A stretch of 64,000 nucleotides of DNA from DASVHS01 sp035468985 (GTDB taxonomy: Bacteria > Acidobacteriota > Thermoanaerobaculia > Gp7-AA8), in assembly GCA_035468985.1 (NCBI GenBank), contig DATISF010000069.1:18059-82058 (forward strand). Reading direction: 5' to 3'. Shown one piece after another: positions 41,883 through 50,129 of the stretch; the stretch's first letter is position 1; every line of letters begins with the position of its first letter. The position numbers and the translations under genes were made by a program. The notes beneath the pieces were generated by a model. That model had not been told where the DNA came from. It worked only from the letters and a program-made list of their open reading frames with translations, and made no database searches.

Positions 41883-43270
41883 TCTTTGTGTTCGGTGATG
41901 CGTACGCCACCTGCGGCGGTGGCGGAGGAGGAGGAATGGGTGGGGTCACGCGCGGCGGATTCGGTCCGACGACAACGCAGCCAGCGGACGCCCCACCGCG
42001 CGCCTACGTGGTGCCCTGGCGCATTCTCAAGAAAGAGGATGCGCCGCTGACGAATCCCGTCATCGTCTACTGGTTCGCGGCGACGCCGGACGAGATGAAC
42101 ACGAGCGAACTGGTCAGCTCGCGCATGCTGACGCTCTACTCCGCGCAATGCATCGGCATGCAGCTCGTGAAGCCGGACGACAAGGAGACGATCGCCAAGT
42201 GGAACGTCGACGGCAAGCAGCCGGTCGCGCTGCTCGTGAGCGCCGGCAAGGAAGTGGCGCGGGCCACCGCCGACAACGGCGCCCTTCACGCCGCGGACGT
42301 CGAGAACATGATCCATCACGAGCTTTACCTGCGCCAGGTCGCGCTCGATGAGGATCTTGCGAGCGCGCAGAAGAAAGCCGAATCGGGCGATCGCGACGGC
42401 GCCGTCTCCGCGTATCAGAGAGTCTGGGAGCAGCGCTGCCTCGTTCCGGATCGGGGGCGCCAGGCACAGAAGGCCTTGAAGCGCCTCGGCGTCACGGTCA
42501 AAGACGCCGCGTTGCGCGCGAGCGATCCGATCGCCACCGCCGCGGTGAACGCGCGAATGACCGAAGCGATGGATCGCGCGCTGGCGGCGGAAATCGCCGG
42601 GCAGTACGAGCGCGCGAAGACGCTCTACATCGCAGCCTCGAAGATCGATCCGGCAGACCCTGTTCCCGCCCGTTTCCTCGGCGAGCTTTATCGTCACCAG
42701 ACCGGCGAGTGGACACTGGCCCGGCAGACGTTCGACCGGCTGCTCACGATGCAGCCCGACCCGCTCTCACGCGCGGTCGCGCTTCACGGCATCGGCAAGA
42801 TGACCATTCACATGGGTGACTCGGCGAAAGGATTGGAGCTCTTCCACGCGTCGATCGCCGCCTACCCGCTGGCCCTCACCTATCGCAACCTCGCCGTCTA
42901 CTGGAATTCGGAACGCAATCGCGCCAAAGCCGACGGATACGTGAAGGAAGCGCTCGCGCTCGATCCCGATGATCCGTACAACCTCGTGTTCGCGGCGACG
43001 TACATGGCCGACAGCGGCCGCGGCGAGGAAGCTCTCCGCATTGCGAACGCGAATCAGAATCTTCTCAGCGCCTCGTACAACCTCGCAGCGATCTACGCAC
43101 TCCTCGGCAACAAGGGCAAAGCGATGGAGCTGCTGCACCGGCATTTCTACACGTACGAACGTTATGACGCCGTGCGGGCCAAGGAGATGTGGGAGGCGCG
43201 CGTCGACTACGTCTTCGCGTCACTGAAGAATGACCCGGGATTCGTGAAGCTCACGGCGATGGCGCAATAA
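41849..43270 (+). CDS. Exported TPR protein with Gly-rich N-terminus
   Basis: 473 residues from the ATG at 41849. The signal peptide ends near 'FGDAYATC', which could alternatively be a lipoprotein-type cysteine; a Gly-rich stretch 'CGGGGGGGMGGVTRGGFG' follows. Residues about 60-170 look like a degenerate thioredoxin-like domain ('NPVIVYWFAATPDEMN', 'VDGKQPVALLVSAGKEVAR') without a CxxC. From about 175 on there are tetratricopeptide-like helical repeats ('EIAGQYERAKTLYIAASKID', 'NAYxLAAIYALLGNKGKAME'-like). It is probably a periplasmic scaffold. Its original upstream neighbour is the membrane protein at 38388, now displaced by the insert. Confidence 0.75.
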   Translation: MRKILALTTLVIFVFGDAYATCGGGGGGGMGGVTRGGFGPTTTQPADAPPRAYVVPWRILKKEDAPLTNPVIVYWFAATPDEMNTSELVSSRMLTLYSAQCIGMQLVKPDDKETIAKWNVDGKQPVALLVSAGKEVARATADNGALHAADVENMIHHELYLRQVALDEDLASAQKKAESGDRDGAVSAYQRVWEQRCLVPDRGRQAQKALKRLGVTVKDAALRASDPIATAAVNARMTEAMDRALAAEIAGQYERAKTLYIAASKIDPADPVPARFLGELYRHQTGEWTLARQTFDRLLTMQPDPLSRAVALHGIGKMTIHMGDSAKGLELFHASIAAYPLALTYRNLAVYWNSERNRAKADGYVKEALALDPDDPYNLVFAATYMADSGRGEEALRIANANQNLLSASYNLAAIYALLGNKGKAMELLHRHFYTYERYDAVRAKEMWEARVDYVFASLKNDPGFVKLTAMAQ

Positions 43271-43290
43271 CGACATACAATATCGAGGCC

Positions 43291-43779
43291 ATGAGGATGA
43301 AACCGGCAGTGGTCGCGCTTCTTCTGATCGCCACCTTTGCCACGGCGGCCCTGGCGCAGGAATTCGGGCGCGTTTCCGGCGGCGAGGTGGATCTCGCGGT
43401 CAAGTCGCCGTCGAAGCTTTCCGGATCGCTGGAGATGGGCCTTCCGTTCTTCTCGGGCAACGGTTCCCGGCGCTACGAGGCCTCGATCGGCGGAACACTC
43501 TTGAAGGACCGCCTGTGGTTCTTCGGAACGGCGCAGCAGATGGACCTGAGCGGCTTCGATGCGAAACTGAACGCCGCGGTCGGCGAGCGCCAAAGCCTCG
43601 ACGCCGCGCTTCATTCCGCACGACCGGCCAACAACACGTCGACCGCGACGCCGAATCTAACGGTTCCCTCGTCGTTCCTGTCCCTTCACTACGCGGGGAT
43701 CATCTCGAGCAACTCGTTCTTCACCGCGACGTTCTCGCGGAGCTCGGGCTCGCGGACGGCGCTCACCCCTTTCGAGTAG
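43291..43779 (+). CDS. Small TonB-receptor-like exported protein
   Basis: 162 residues with a signal peptide ('VVALLLIATFATAALAQE'). The body has barrel-like stretches known from large carboxypeptidase-regulatory TonB receptors of Acidobacteriota: 'GEVDLAVKSPSKLSGSLE', 'IGGTLLKDRLWFFGTAQQ' and 'FLSLHYAGIISSNSFFTA'. Those receptors are around 1000 residues, so this is either a short derivative or a truncated remnant; the frame itself is undamaged. Its last 17 bases overlap the 3' end of the convergent MBL gene. It lies 20 bp after the TPR gene and may be co-transcribed. Confidence 0.6.
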   Translation: MRMKPAVVALLLIATFATAALAQEFGRVSGGEVDLAVKSPSKLSGSLEMGLPFFSGNGSRRYEASIGGTLLKDRLWFFGTAQQMDLSGFDAKLNAAVGERQSLDAALHSARPANNTSTATPNLTVPSSFLSLHYAGIISSNSFFTATFSRSSGSRTALTPFE

Positions 43780-44755
43780 CGTCGCCGCACAGCTCGCGCA
43801 TCTTGTTCGCGTCGCCTCGCAATACGTTCCCGACGTAGTAATCGAGCATCGACCGGACGAACTTCGGATCGTCCTTCGCGATGAGCGAAGCGGCATCCTT
43901 CATCCAGCCATCGATACAGGTCTGCTTCGGCTCCGACGACGCGGCACAGGCGGTGAGATCGCGAAATGACTTGCGGTACGTCTCGAACGCCGGGCGCGAC
44001 ATCGGATCACCGTGACCCGGAATGAGAATCGAGAAGCGGACCTTTGCCAGATCGTCGAGCGCCGCCGACCACCGGGCCGGGCAGGCGGTGTCGAAGAACG
44101 GCACGGGCAAAGTCACCAGATCGCCGGAGACGAGAACGCGCGATGCGCGGTCATACAGCCAGAGATCGCCCGCCGTGACCGCATACGACTCGAGGTTCAC
44201 ATCGATCGAGCGGCCGGGGAACCTGACGCTGTGCGAGGTACGGATGATCACATCGGGCGCCAGCGCGTCCGCGCGTTCGATCAGGTGCAGGTCAATCTCG
44301 AACGTCTCCTTTTGTGCGGGGTTGCTCTCGTTCTTCAGCGCGTCCTGGAGCTGCGCGTGGTATCGCTTCAGGAATCCCTCGCGCGCTTCCGCGAACGCCG
44401 AGCTCGCGTAAATCTTCACCGACGGATACTCGCGCCGCAGCAGCGCGTTGCCTCCGATGTGATCGAGATGCCAGTGCGTGTTCACGATCGTCGTGACCGG
44501 CCTGCCGAGGGCGCGGGCGAGATCGACGATCTTGCGGGTGTGGCTCTCGTGACGCCCGGTATCGACGACGAGGAGCCGCCGCTTCCCGCGAAAGATGATC
44601 GTGTTCCCGTCCGGCTGCTGGCCCGGGACAAACGAACCGGGAACGAGGATGACGCCGCGTGCGACATCGACGGTGCCGGGAGGCGGAGCGGACGCGGAAG
44701 CGATTGCGCTGAAAGCGACGAGCAGAAGTGCCGCGGCCGGCGTGTTCGCTGGCAT
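43763..44755 (-). CDS. MBL-fold metallo-hydrolase, exported
   Basis: 330 residues with a signal peptide ending near 'AIASASAPP'. Zinc-site motifs of the metallo-beta-lactamase fold are 'IVNTHWHLDHIGGNALL' (HxHxDH), 'VLVSGDLVTLP' (bridging Asp) and 'ILIPGHGDPMSRP' (final His). The C-terminal region 'CAASSEPKQTCIDGWM' has two Cys that could form a disulfide. The fold covers hydrolases such as SoxH/quinoprotein-relay proteins and lactonases; the substrate is not inferable. About 185 bp without an evident gene separates it from the next minus-strand locus. Confidence 0.85.
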   Translation of the reverse strand: MPANTPAAALLLVAFSAIASASAPPPGTVDVARGVILVPGSFVPGQQPDGNTIIFRGKRRLLVVDTGRHESHTRKIVDLARALGRPVTTIVNTHWHLDHIGGNALLRREYPSVKIYASSAFAEAREGFLKRYHAQLQDALKNESNPAQKETFEIDLHLIERADALAPDVIIRTSHSVRFPGRSIDVNLESYAVTAGDLWLYDRASRVLVSGDLVTLPVPFFDTACPARWSAALDDLAKVRFSILIPGHGDPMSRPAFETYRKSFRDLTACAASSEPKQTCIDGWMKDAASLIAKDDPKFVRSMLDYYVGNVLRGDANKMRELCGDATRKG

Positions 44756-44941
44756 GTCAGCGAGGTGATACGGCGCGCCGGCGGCGCTGTTTCAGTTCCT
44801 GGCGACGCTAACGCCACTCGCCCTGCAATCCGAACGCGGCCCAGTCATGCGGGTTGGACCAGCGCGGCTTACATTGCTGAACGAGCCCAAGTCTAACGCC
44901 GCGCGGCGCCTGCGTGTGGCCGGGCGCGCACGCACTTCCGT

Positions 44942-45991
44942 TCAGCCGGTCTTGCCGTAGGCGTGCAGTTCCGCGTCCGCCCGGCACGGTTCGAGCGAAT
45001 TCAGTGAACCGCGCCTCTCGAGCGTGACCTCGAAAAACGTGCCGATCGAGCAGCGCATGATGTCCATCGGCCGCATGGACGCGGATCGATCCGCGGCGTC
45101 CCTCGCAAACACGTAGTCATAGTCCATCACCGATCCATGTTTTGCTCCCGGGATGGCCAGGACTTCCACGGGCGCCTTCGTCCTCTGCAGGAGCTCGTCG
45201 GGCGGCGGCCCGGCGCGCGCAAGGCGGATCCACATGCGCCGCCTGACTCAACCGGCGAAGATGTTCCGCATCCTTCTCATTGCCGTCGATGTTCACGACG
45301 GCGTCGATTGCCGGATCGGCGATCGCCGCCTCGCGGATCGCGCCGTATCCGCTGGAATGCCCGATCAAGCCGATCCGGGAAGCGCCGACGACATCGCGAT
45401 AGAGCATCCGGATGGCACCGATCGCGAACACAATGTCCGCGCCGTAATCGCGGGCCGCGGCAAGGCCGGATTCGAACTGCCTGTCCTCCGACGGTGTGAC
45501 ACCGTCGCCCAACGCAATGTGGCTCATGTAGGCGTGATCCACCCCGCAGACCAAGAAGCCGCGGCTGGCAAGATCCTCGGCCAGGATCGTGGAGTCGGAC
45601 CGCGACGCCTGCCATCCGTGCGAGATCAGGATCAGAGGAAAGCGTTTGCCGCCGGCGGAGCGTTGAGGATGGCGTTTGTCTCGACCGCGGCGTAACCGGC
45701 AGCCTTCTCTTCGTTCATCACTCCGCCAGCCGGGTCGGGCATGGGCCGCTGCGCGGTGTAGGCGGCAAGCCGCAGAATGCAGGGAGCCGCCGGGCCGCGA
45801 CGCGCGCTCAATGGATACCAGACCTGTACAACGACGTGCCGCCGGATGCGCGGATCGCTGACGGCCGTCTCGCGCCGTGACTCATCGACCAGGTCGATCG
45901 TGCTCGTTCCGATTCGATACGGGCCTGCCGGTTTCGGCAGACGAACCGGTGAGCCGGCGTGGAGTTGCGCGGCAACAGCAAGAACGCGCAA
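44942..45991 (-). pseudogene. Alpha/beta hydrolase (PAF-acetylhydrolase-like) with two frameshifts
   Basis: Three consecutive frames together give one protein. Frame one (45991-45632): 'LPKPAGPYRIGTSTIDLVDE' and 'VVVQVWYPLSARRGPAAPC'. After a shift near 45650: 'FPLILISHGWQASRSDSTI', 'RGFLVCGVDHAYMSHI' and the nucleophile elbow 'IGLIGHSSGYGAIREAA'. After a second shift near 45240: 'KAPVEVLAIPGAKHGSVMDY', supplying the catalytic His region. This layout matches isoform-II PAF-acetylhydrolase-like secreted hydrolases. Each piece is well preserved, so decay is recent, or both shifts are sequence errors. Confidence 0.7.
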
Positions 45992-46062
45992 GAAAGTCTC
46001 TCCTCACCATGTCATCCACAGACGTGCGTGGCGCGGAAACGTTAGATACTGGTGATGGCGCG

Positions 46063-46965
46063 ATGACCGACCAACTCTGGCCTCCCCTTCCCTATGACGC
46101 GTGGAAAGACACGTACGCGACACTTCACATGTGGTCGCAGATCGTCGGGAAAGTTGCGCTGGCGCTCGCGCCGCCCATCAATCACAGCTGGGGGATCGCC
46201 CTTCACATCACTCCACGCGGTCTGACCACGCGGCCGCTGACTCATGGACGGCGGTCGTTCACGATCGAATTCGATTTCGTAAGCCACGAGCTCGTCATCC
46301 AGCCGAATGACGGCGACCGCCGCACGCTGAAGCTCGAGCCGCGCTCCGTCGCCGATTTCTATCGCCATGTGATGGCGGCCCTGCGCGCGATGTCGCTCGC
46401 CGTCAAGATCTGGCCCGTTCCCGTCGAGATCCCTGATCCGATCCCGTTCGAGAAGGACACCCGGCATCATTCGTACGATCCCGAATTCGCGAGCCGCTTC
46501 TGGCGGATCGTCGTGCAGATCGAGCGCGTGCTGACGGGCACGCGCTGCTCGTTCGTGGGGAAATGCAGTCCGGTGCACTTCTTCTGGGGCAGCTTCGACC
46601 TTGCGGTCACGCGATTCTCCGGACGGACCGCGCCGCCGCGCGAAGGTCCCGCATTCATGCGCGAGGCCTATTCGCACGAGGTGATCAGCCACGGTTTCTG
46701 GCCCGGCAGCGGCCCCGTCCTCGAGCCGGCGTTCTACGCGTATGCCGTCCCGGAGCCCGCCGGACTGAAGGAGACGCGCATCGAACCGCCGGCCGCCTAC
46801 TACCATCGCCAGCTCGGCGAGTTCATCCTCCCCTATGAAGCCGTGCGCACCGCGCCGGATCCTGATCGGATGATCGCGTCGTTCGTCGACAGCACCTACG
46901 ACCGCGCCGCGACGCTCGCGAAGTGGGACCGCGCGGCGCTGGAGCGGCCCCGCGCCCGCCCGTGA
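46063..46965 (+). CDS. DUF5996-family protein
   Basis: 300 residues from the ATG at 46063. 'WPPLPYDAWKDTYATLHMWS' and 'IVGKVALALAPPINHSWGIA' at the start, then 'FVGKCSPVHFFWGSFDLAVT' and 'REAYSHEVISHGFWPGSG', match the highly patterned DUF5996 family. Its function is unknown. It has many conserved His and Trp residues but no known catalytic signature. It is cytoplasmic, with no signal peptide. It is a stand-alone gene between the broken hydrolase and the convergent yceI. Confidence 0.85.
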   Translation: MTDQLWPPLPYDAWKDTYATLHMWSQIVGKVALALAPPINHSWGIALHITPRGLTTRPLTHGRRSFTIEFDFVSHELVIQPNDGDRRTLKLEPRSVADFYRHVMAALRAMSLAVKIWPVPVEIPDPIPFEKDTRHHSYDPEFASRFWRIVVQIERVLTGTRCSFVGKCSPVHFFWGSFDLAVTRFSGRTAPPREGPAFMREAYSHEVISHGFWPGSGPVLEPAFYAYAVPEPAGLKETRIEPPAAYYHRQLGEFILPYEAVRTAPDPDRMIASFVDSTYDRAATLAKWDRAALERPRARP

Positions 46966-46989
46966 GGCCGCCTTCCGTCGCACGCTCGT

Positions 46990-47547
46990 TCAGGCGAGCA
47001 CTGGAACTGCCTTCGCGGCCTGGACCTGAATCTCGATCCGGATGTCGTTGCCGACGAGAATTCCGCCCGTCTCCAGCGCCTGGTTCCAGGTGAGACCCCA
47101 GTCGCGCCGGTCAATTTTCGCGGTCGCTTCCGCTCCACCCTTGAAATTGCCCCACGGGTCCTTGCCGGAGCCGAGGTAGACGCTGTCGAGGGTGACCTCG
47201 ATCGATTTGCCGCGGATGGTGAGGTCGCCGGCGATTTTGAACGCGTCGCCCTCTTTCTTCATCGCCCCTTCCACGCGCTTGCTGCGGAAGGTGATCGTCG
47301 GGAACTTCTCGACATCGAGGAAGTCGGCCGAACGGAGGTGTGCGTCACGGTCGGCGACGCCGGTGTCGATGCTCGCCGTTGCGATGTCCACATTCACCGT
47401 GGAGCGGGCCGGGTTCTGCTCGTCGACTTCGATCGTGCCTTTCACGTCCTTGAAGCGGCCGCGAACCGTCGTGAACATCATGTGTTTGACCGCGAACTCG
47501 ACTGCCGAGTGCGCCGGGTCGATTTGCCATGTGGTGGTGTTTGCCAT
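46990..47547 (-). CDS. YceI-family protein
   Basis: 185 residues from the ATG at 47547, which has an AAGGAG site; the longer frame to 47643 has no support. The lipocalin-like YceI fold is shown by 'TWQIDPAHSAVEFAVKHMMF', 'VRGRFKDVKGTIEVDE', 'HLRSADFLDVEKFPTITFRS' and 'IDRRDWGLTWNQ'. YceI proteins bind isoprenoid-type lipids and are often induced by stress or base. This one lacks a signal peptide, so it is probably cytoplasmic. It is divergent from a MarR regulator with a strong palindrome between them, suggesting control by that regulator. Confidence 0.92.
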   Translation of the reverse strand: MANTTTWQIDPAHSAVEFAVKHMMFTTVRGRFKDVKGTIEVDEQNPARSTVNVDIATASIDTGVADRDAHLRSADFLDVEKFPTITFRSKRVEGAMKKEGDAFKIAGDLTIRGKSIEVTLDSVYLGSGKDPWGNFKGGAEATAKIDRRDWGLTWNQALETGGILVGNDIRIEIQVQAAKAVPVLA

Positions 47548-47582
47548 GTCTTTTTCTCCTTGATCTGTCATCCCCAACCTAT

Positions 47583-47610
47583 CGTTGACCAGAATATATT
47601 CCTCACAACG
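47583..47610. promoter_or_regulatory. 28-bp interrupted palindrome, candidate MarR operator
   Basis: CGTTG (47583-47587), four bases, GAATATATTC (47592-47601), four bases, CAACG (47606-47610). Both the inner 10-bp palindrome and the outer 5-bp arms are perfect and symmetric about one centre. It sits between the divergent yceI and marR-type starts, the classic position for a MarR-family autoregulatory operator. The AT-rich core may overlap a -10 element. Confidence 0.6.
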
Positions 47611-47660
47611 ACTAACGTCAAGAGGAGTATTATGGCCACTCACTCTGTTGCGGGGAGTGA

Positions 47661-48134
47661 ATGGACATGGCCGGCAAACTGAAGCGCGAGATCAAACAGA
47701 CGAAGCCGTTCTCCAGCCTGCAGGAGGAGGTCGTCCTCTCCATGCTCCGCACCGCCGATCAACTCGCCGTGCCGATGACGGACGTTCTGCGCGAGGCCAA
47801 CCTCAGCCTTTCGCAGTACAACGTCCTGCGGATCCTGCGCGGAGCCGGCGGCGAGGGCCTCCCCTGCGGCGAGATCTCCGACCGGATGGTTCGCCGCGAT
47901 CCCGATCTCACCCGCCTGCTCGACCGGCTCGAAACGCGTGGCCTGGTGTCGCGTTCCCGAGGCACGACGGACCGCCGTGTCGTCCGTGCGACGATCACCG
48001 GCGAGGGATTGGGCCTGCTCGAGTCCCTCGACGAACGGGTCGGCGCGACGATCAGAAAGACGCTGTCGCACATGCCCAAGGATCGCCTGAACGCGCTCTG
48101 CGAGCTGCTCGAAGAAGCGCGCGATCGGCTCTGA
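47661..48134 (+). CDS. MarR-family transcriptional regulator
   Basis: 157 residues from ATG 47661, or 155 from ATG 47667, which has better spacing to GGGGAG. It has the MarR winged helix: 'LSLSQYNVLRILRGAGGEG', recognition-helix region 'GEISDRMVRRDPDLTRLLDR' and wing 'LVSRSRGTTDRRVVRATIT', with dimerisation helices at both ends. MarR proteins usually repress a divergent gene and themselves and respond to phenolic ligands or oxidation. No cysteine is conspicuous in the DNA-binding part. It probably controls yceI through the palindrome at 47583-47610. Confidence 0.92.
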   Translation: MDMAGKLKREIKQTKPFSSLQEEVVLSMLRTADQLAVPMTDVLREANLSLSQYNVLRILRGAGGEGLPCGEISDRMVRRDPDLTRLLDRLETRGLVSRSRGTTDRRVVRATITGEGLGLLESLDERVGATIRKTLSHMPKDRLNALCELLEEARDRL

Positions 48135-48148
48135 GAACTACGCCGGAA

Positions 48149-48748
48149 CTACTTCCACTTCTTGTCGTGACAGCCGTAGCACGACGGCCCGACTTTCCCG
48201 CGCAGGTCTTTGCCGTGACACACCACGCATTTCTGCGTCGGGTTGTCGGCTCCCGGCGCGTGCGGGATGCCCTTGTAGACAACGGTGTGCGTCTTCGGCG
48301 CTTTCCCTGAGGACTTCGCGGTCGATGTCGCCGCCGTTGTCGATGTCGCCGGCTTTGTCTCCGGCGCCGTCGTCTGCGTCGCGGGTGCCGGCGGCGCGGT
48401 GGTCTGTGTCACCGGCGCTTTCGTCGCGGTCGTCTCGGTCGGAGCCGCGGGCGCGGGCGCAGGCGTCTTTGCGGGCTTCGCTGCTTCGGGTGGAGCCTCT
48501 TTCTTGGCCGGCGCTTTCGCCGCGGGCTTCGCGGTGGGCGCGGTACTCGTCGCACCCATTGCTGTCGTCGTGGCCATCGTCGTCGTGGCGGTCGTGGCCA
48601 TGGTGTCCGTGGCCGGTGCCTGCGTGACGGTCTGCGTCACGGTCGTCGACGTCGTCGCCGTGGTCTCGGTCTGCGTCGTTCGATTCTCCTGTTGGCATCC
48701 GAGCAGAACCAGAACAAGAAACGCGGGAACAGAAAGTTTGCGGTTCAT
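48149..48748 (-). CDS. Lipoprotein with Thr/Ala/Pro-rich stalk and C-terminal dihaem cytochrome c motifs
   Basis: 199 residues from the ATG at 48748 (GAGG site). The lipobox 'LVLVLLGC' puts the lipid-anchored Cys at 18. Residues about 20-150 are low-complexity Thr/Ala/Pro/Lys ('TATTSTTVTQTVTQAPATD', 'AKPAAKAPAKKEAPPEAAK'), a likely flexible stalk. Two c-type haem motifs close the protein: CVVCH (174-178) and CYGCH (190-194), only 11 residues apart, as in multihaem/NrfH-like or triheme-type folds. It is probably a membrane-tethered electron-transfer protein. It is divergent from uspA and convergent with the MarR gene. Confidence 0.8.
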   Translation of the reverse strand: MNRKLSVPAFLVLVLLGCQQENRTTQTETTATTSTTVTQTVTQAPATDTMATTATTTMATTTAMGATSTAPTAKPAAKAPAKKEAPPEAAKPAKTPAPAPAAPTETTATKAPVTQTTAPPAPATQTTAPETKPATSTTAATSTAKSSGKAPKTHTVVYKGIPHAPGADNPTQKCVVCHGKDLRGKVGPSCYGCHDKKWK

Positions 48749-48784
48749 ATGCACCCTCATAACGCAGGTATAGTCCCGGGTACG

Positions 48785-49231
48785 ATGCCGCGTTCCGCAC
48801 CGTTCCAGCGCATTCTAGTCCCGATGGATTTCTCGGCTTCGGCTCGTGCGGCGACGGTCGTGGCCGGGAATCTGGCGAGACAACTTGATGCCGCGATCCG
48901 TTTCGTGACCGTCCTCGATGTCAGTGACCTCCGCGTTGCATTGAAAGCACGCCTGGATCGCTTCGCCACCACCGCCGATCTGCACCGCGAGGTCGAGGAA
49001 TGGGTCGAGAAACAGTACGCGTCCCTGACCGTGCCTGACGGCGTGACGTCGACGCGCACGATCCGCCGTGGGTTCGCCGACCAGGAGATCCTCGCCGAGA
49101 TCGCGAAATACCGGCCGCAGCTCGTCGTCATGGGCTCGAGCGGTCTGGCGCGCCGGCTGCCGATCGGCAGCAAAACGGCCGAGGTGCTTCGCCGCAGCAG
49201 CGTACCGGTGGTCGTCTGCAGCAAGGCGTGA
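48785..49231 (+). CDS. Universal stress protein A (UspA) family
   Basis: 148 residues. Rossmann-like UspA fold: 'RILVPMDFSASARAATVVAG' at the start and the nucleotide-binding signature 'VMGSSGLARRLPIGSKTAEV' followed by 'LRRSSVPVVVC' at the end (G-2x-G-9x-G-S/T pattern), so it is probably ATP-binding. Only 36 bp separate it from the divergent dihaem lipoprotein gene, so promoters must overlap. Confidence 0.92.
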   Translation: MPRSAPFQRILVPMDFSASARAATVVAGNLARQLDAAIRFVTVLDVSDLRVALKARLDRFATTADLHREVEEWVEKQYASLTVPDGVTSTRTIRRGFADQEILAEIAKYRPQLVVMGSSGLARRLPIGSKTAEVLRRSSVPVVVCSKA

Positions 49232-49269
49232 GTCGCTGATCGGCGCGCGAAAGCGGTACGATTTCCGGA

Positions 49270-49605
49270 ATGGCGGACGAACGGAACCAGAAGGATTCCA
49301 CTTCATCGATCGTCATGAAGGCGATCGACGCAACCACGTTCAGCGAGCTGCAGGCCTTCACGAAGGATCTGGAGAGCCGTCCGACCGAGCGGCTGCTGCA
49401 CGACATGGCCGATCTCGTGAAACCATCCGACTCCAAGGCGCAGATCGTCTCGTTCGTGATCGCGACGAAATTTCGTCACGCCGATGCCGATGAGCGCGAG
49501 AAGATTCTCGCCAGTCTGCAAACGACGGTCGAGGGCCTGCCGGAGGGCGAGCCACGCGACCGCGTCAACGCCGTCATCGAGCGGCTGCGCACCCGGGAGA
49601 GCTGA
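49270..49605 (+). CDS. Hypothetical protein, small and helical
   Basis: 111 residues, charged, largely helical ('SELQAFTKDLESRPTERLLH', 'KILASLQTTVEGLPEGEPRD'). No signal peptide, membrane helix or known motif was recognised. Codon bias and spacing (38 bp after uspA, 9 bp before the GNAT gene) support a real gene, probably co-transcribed with both. Confidence 0.7.
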   Translation: MADERNQKDSTSSIVMKAIDATTFSELQAFTKDLESRPTERLLHDMADLVKPSDSKAQIVSFVIATKFRHADADEREKILASLQTTVEGLPEGEPRDRVNAVIERLRTRES

Positions 49606-49614
49606 TCGACGCCG

Positions 49615-50097
49615 ATGCCGCTGACCGTTCGCAAGGCGGAACGTCGCGATCTCGACTCCCTCGGCCGCCTCGGCGCCATGCTGATGCGGACGCATTACGC
49701 GTTCGACAAGCAGCGCTTTCTGGCGCCCGGACAAGGATCGGAGAGCGGCTACGCCTCGTTCCTCGGCAGCGTTCTCGATTCTCCGGACGATTGCGTGTTC
49801 GTTGCCGAACAGGATGGCGCGATCGCCGGCTATGTCTACGCCGCGCTCGAGCCTTTATCGTGGAAGGAACTGCGCGGTCCGGCCGGATTCATCCATGACG
49901 TTGCCGTCGCCGAAGAGGCACGGAACTCGGGGATCGGGAAGAAGCTGATGCAGGTCGCGATCGACTGGCTGCGCGAGCGCGGCGCGCCGCGCGTCATCCT
50001 CTGGACCGCGGCGCCGAACGACACGGCGCGGTCGCTGTTCCGCCGCCTCGGCTTCCGCGAGACGATGCTCGAGATGACGATGGAGCTGCTCGAGTAG
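49615..50097 (+). CDS. GNAT-family N-acetyltransferase
   Basis: 160 residues. GNAT fold with the acetyl-CoA pyrophosphate-binding loop in 'FIHDVAVAEEARNSGIGKKL' (R/Q-x-x-G-x-G/A) and 'SLFRRLGFRETMLEMTMEL' at the end. It transfers an acetyl group to an unidentified amine. It follows the small helical protein closely. Confidence 0.9.
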   Translation: MPLTVRKAERRDLDSLGRLGAMLMRTHYAFDKQRFLAPGQGSESGYASFLGSVLDSPDDCVFVAEQDGAIAGYVYAALEPLSWKELRGPAGFIHDVAVAEEARNSGIGKKLMQVAIDWLRERGAPRVILWTAAPNDTARSLFRRLGFRETMLEMTMELLE

Positions 50098-50129
50098 CCG
50101 ATCGGCTACAATGCTCGAACACCCCACGC

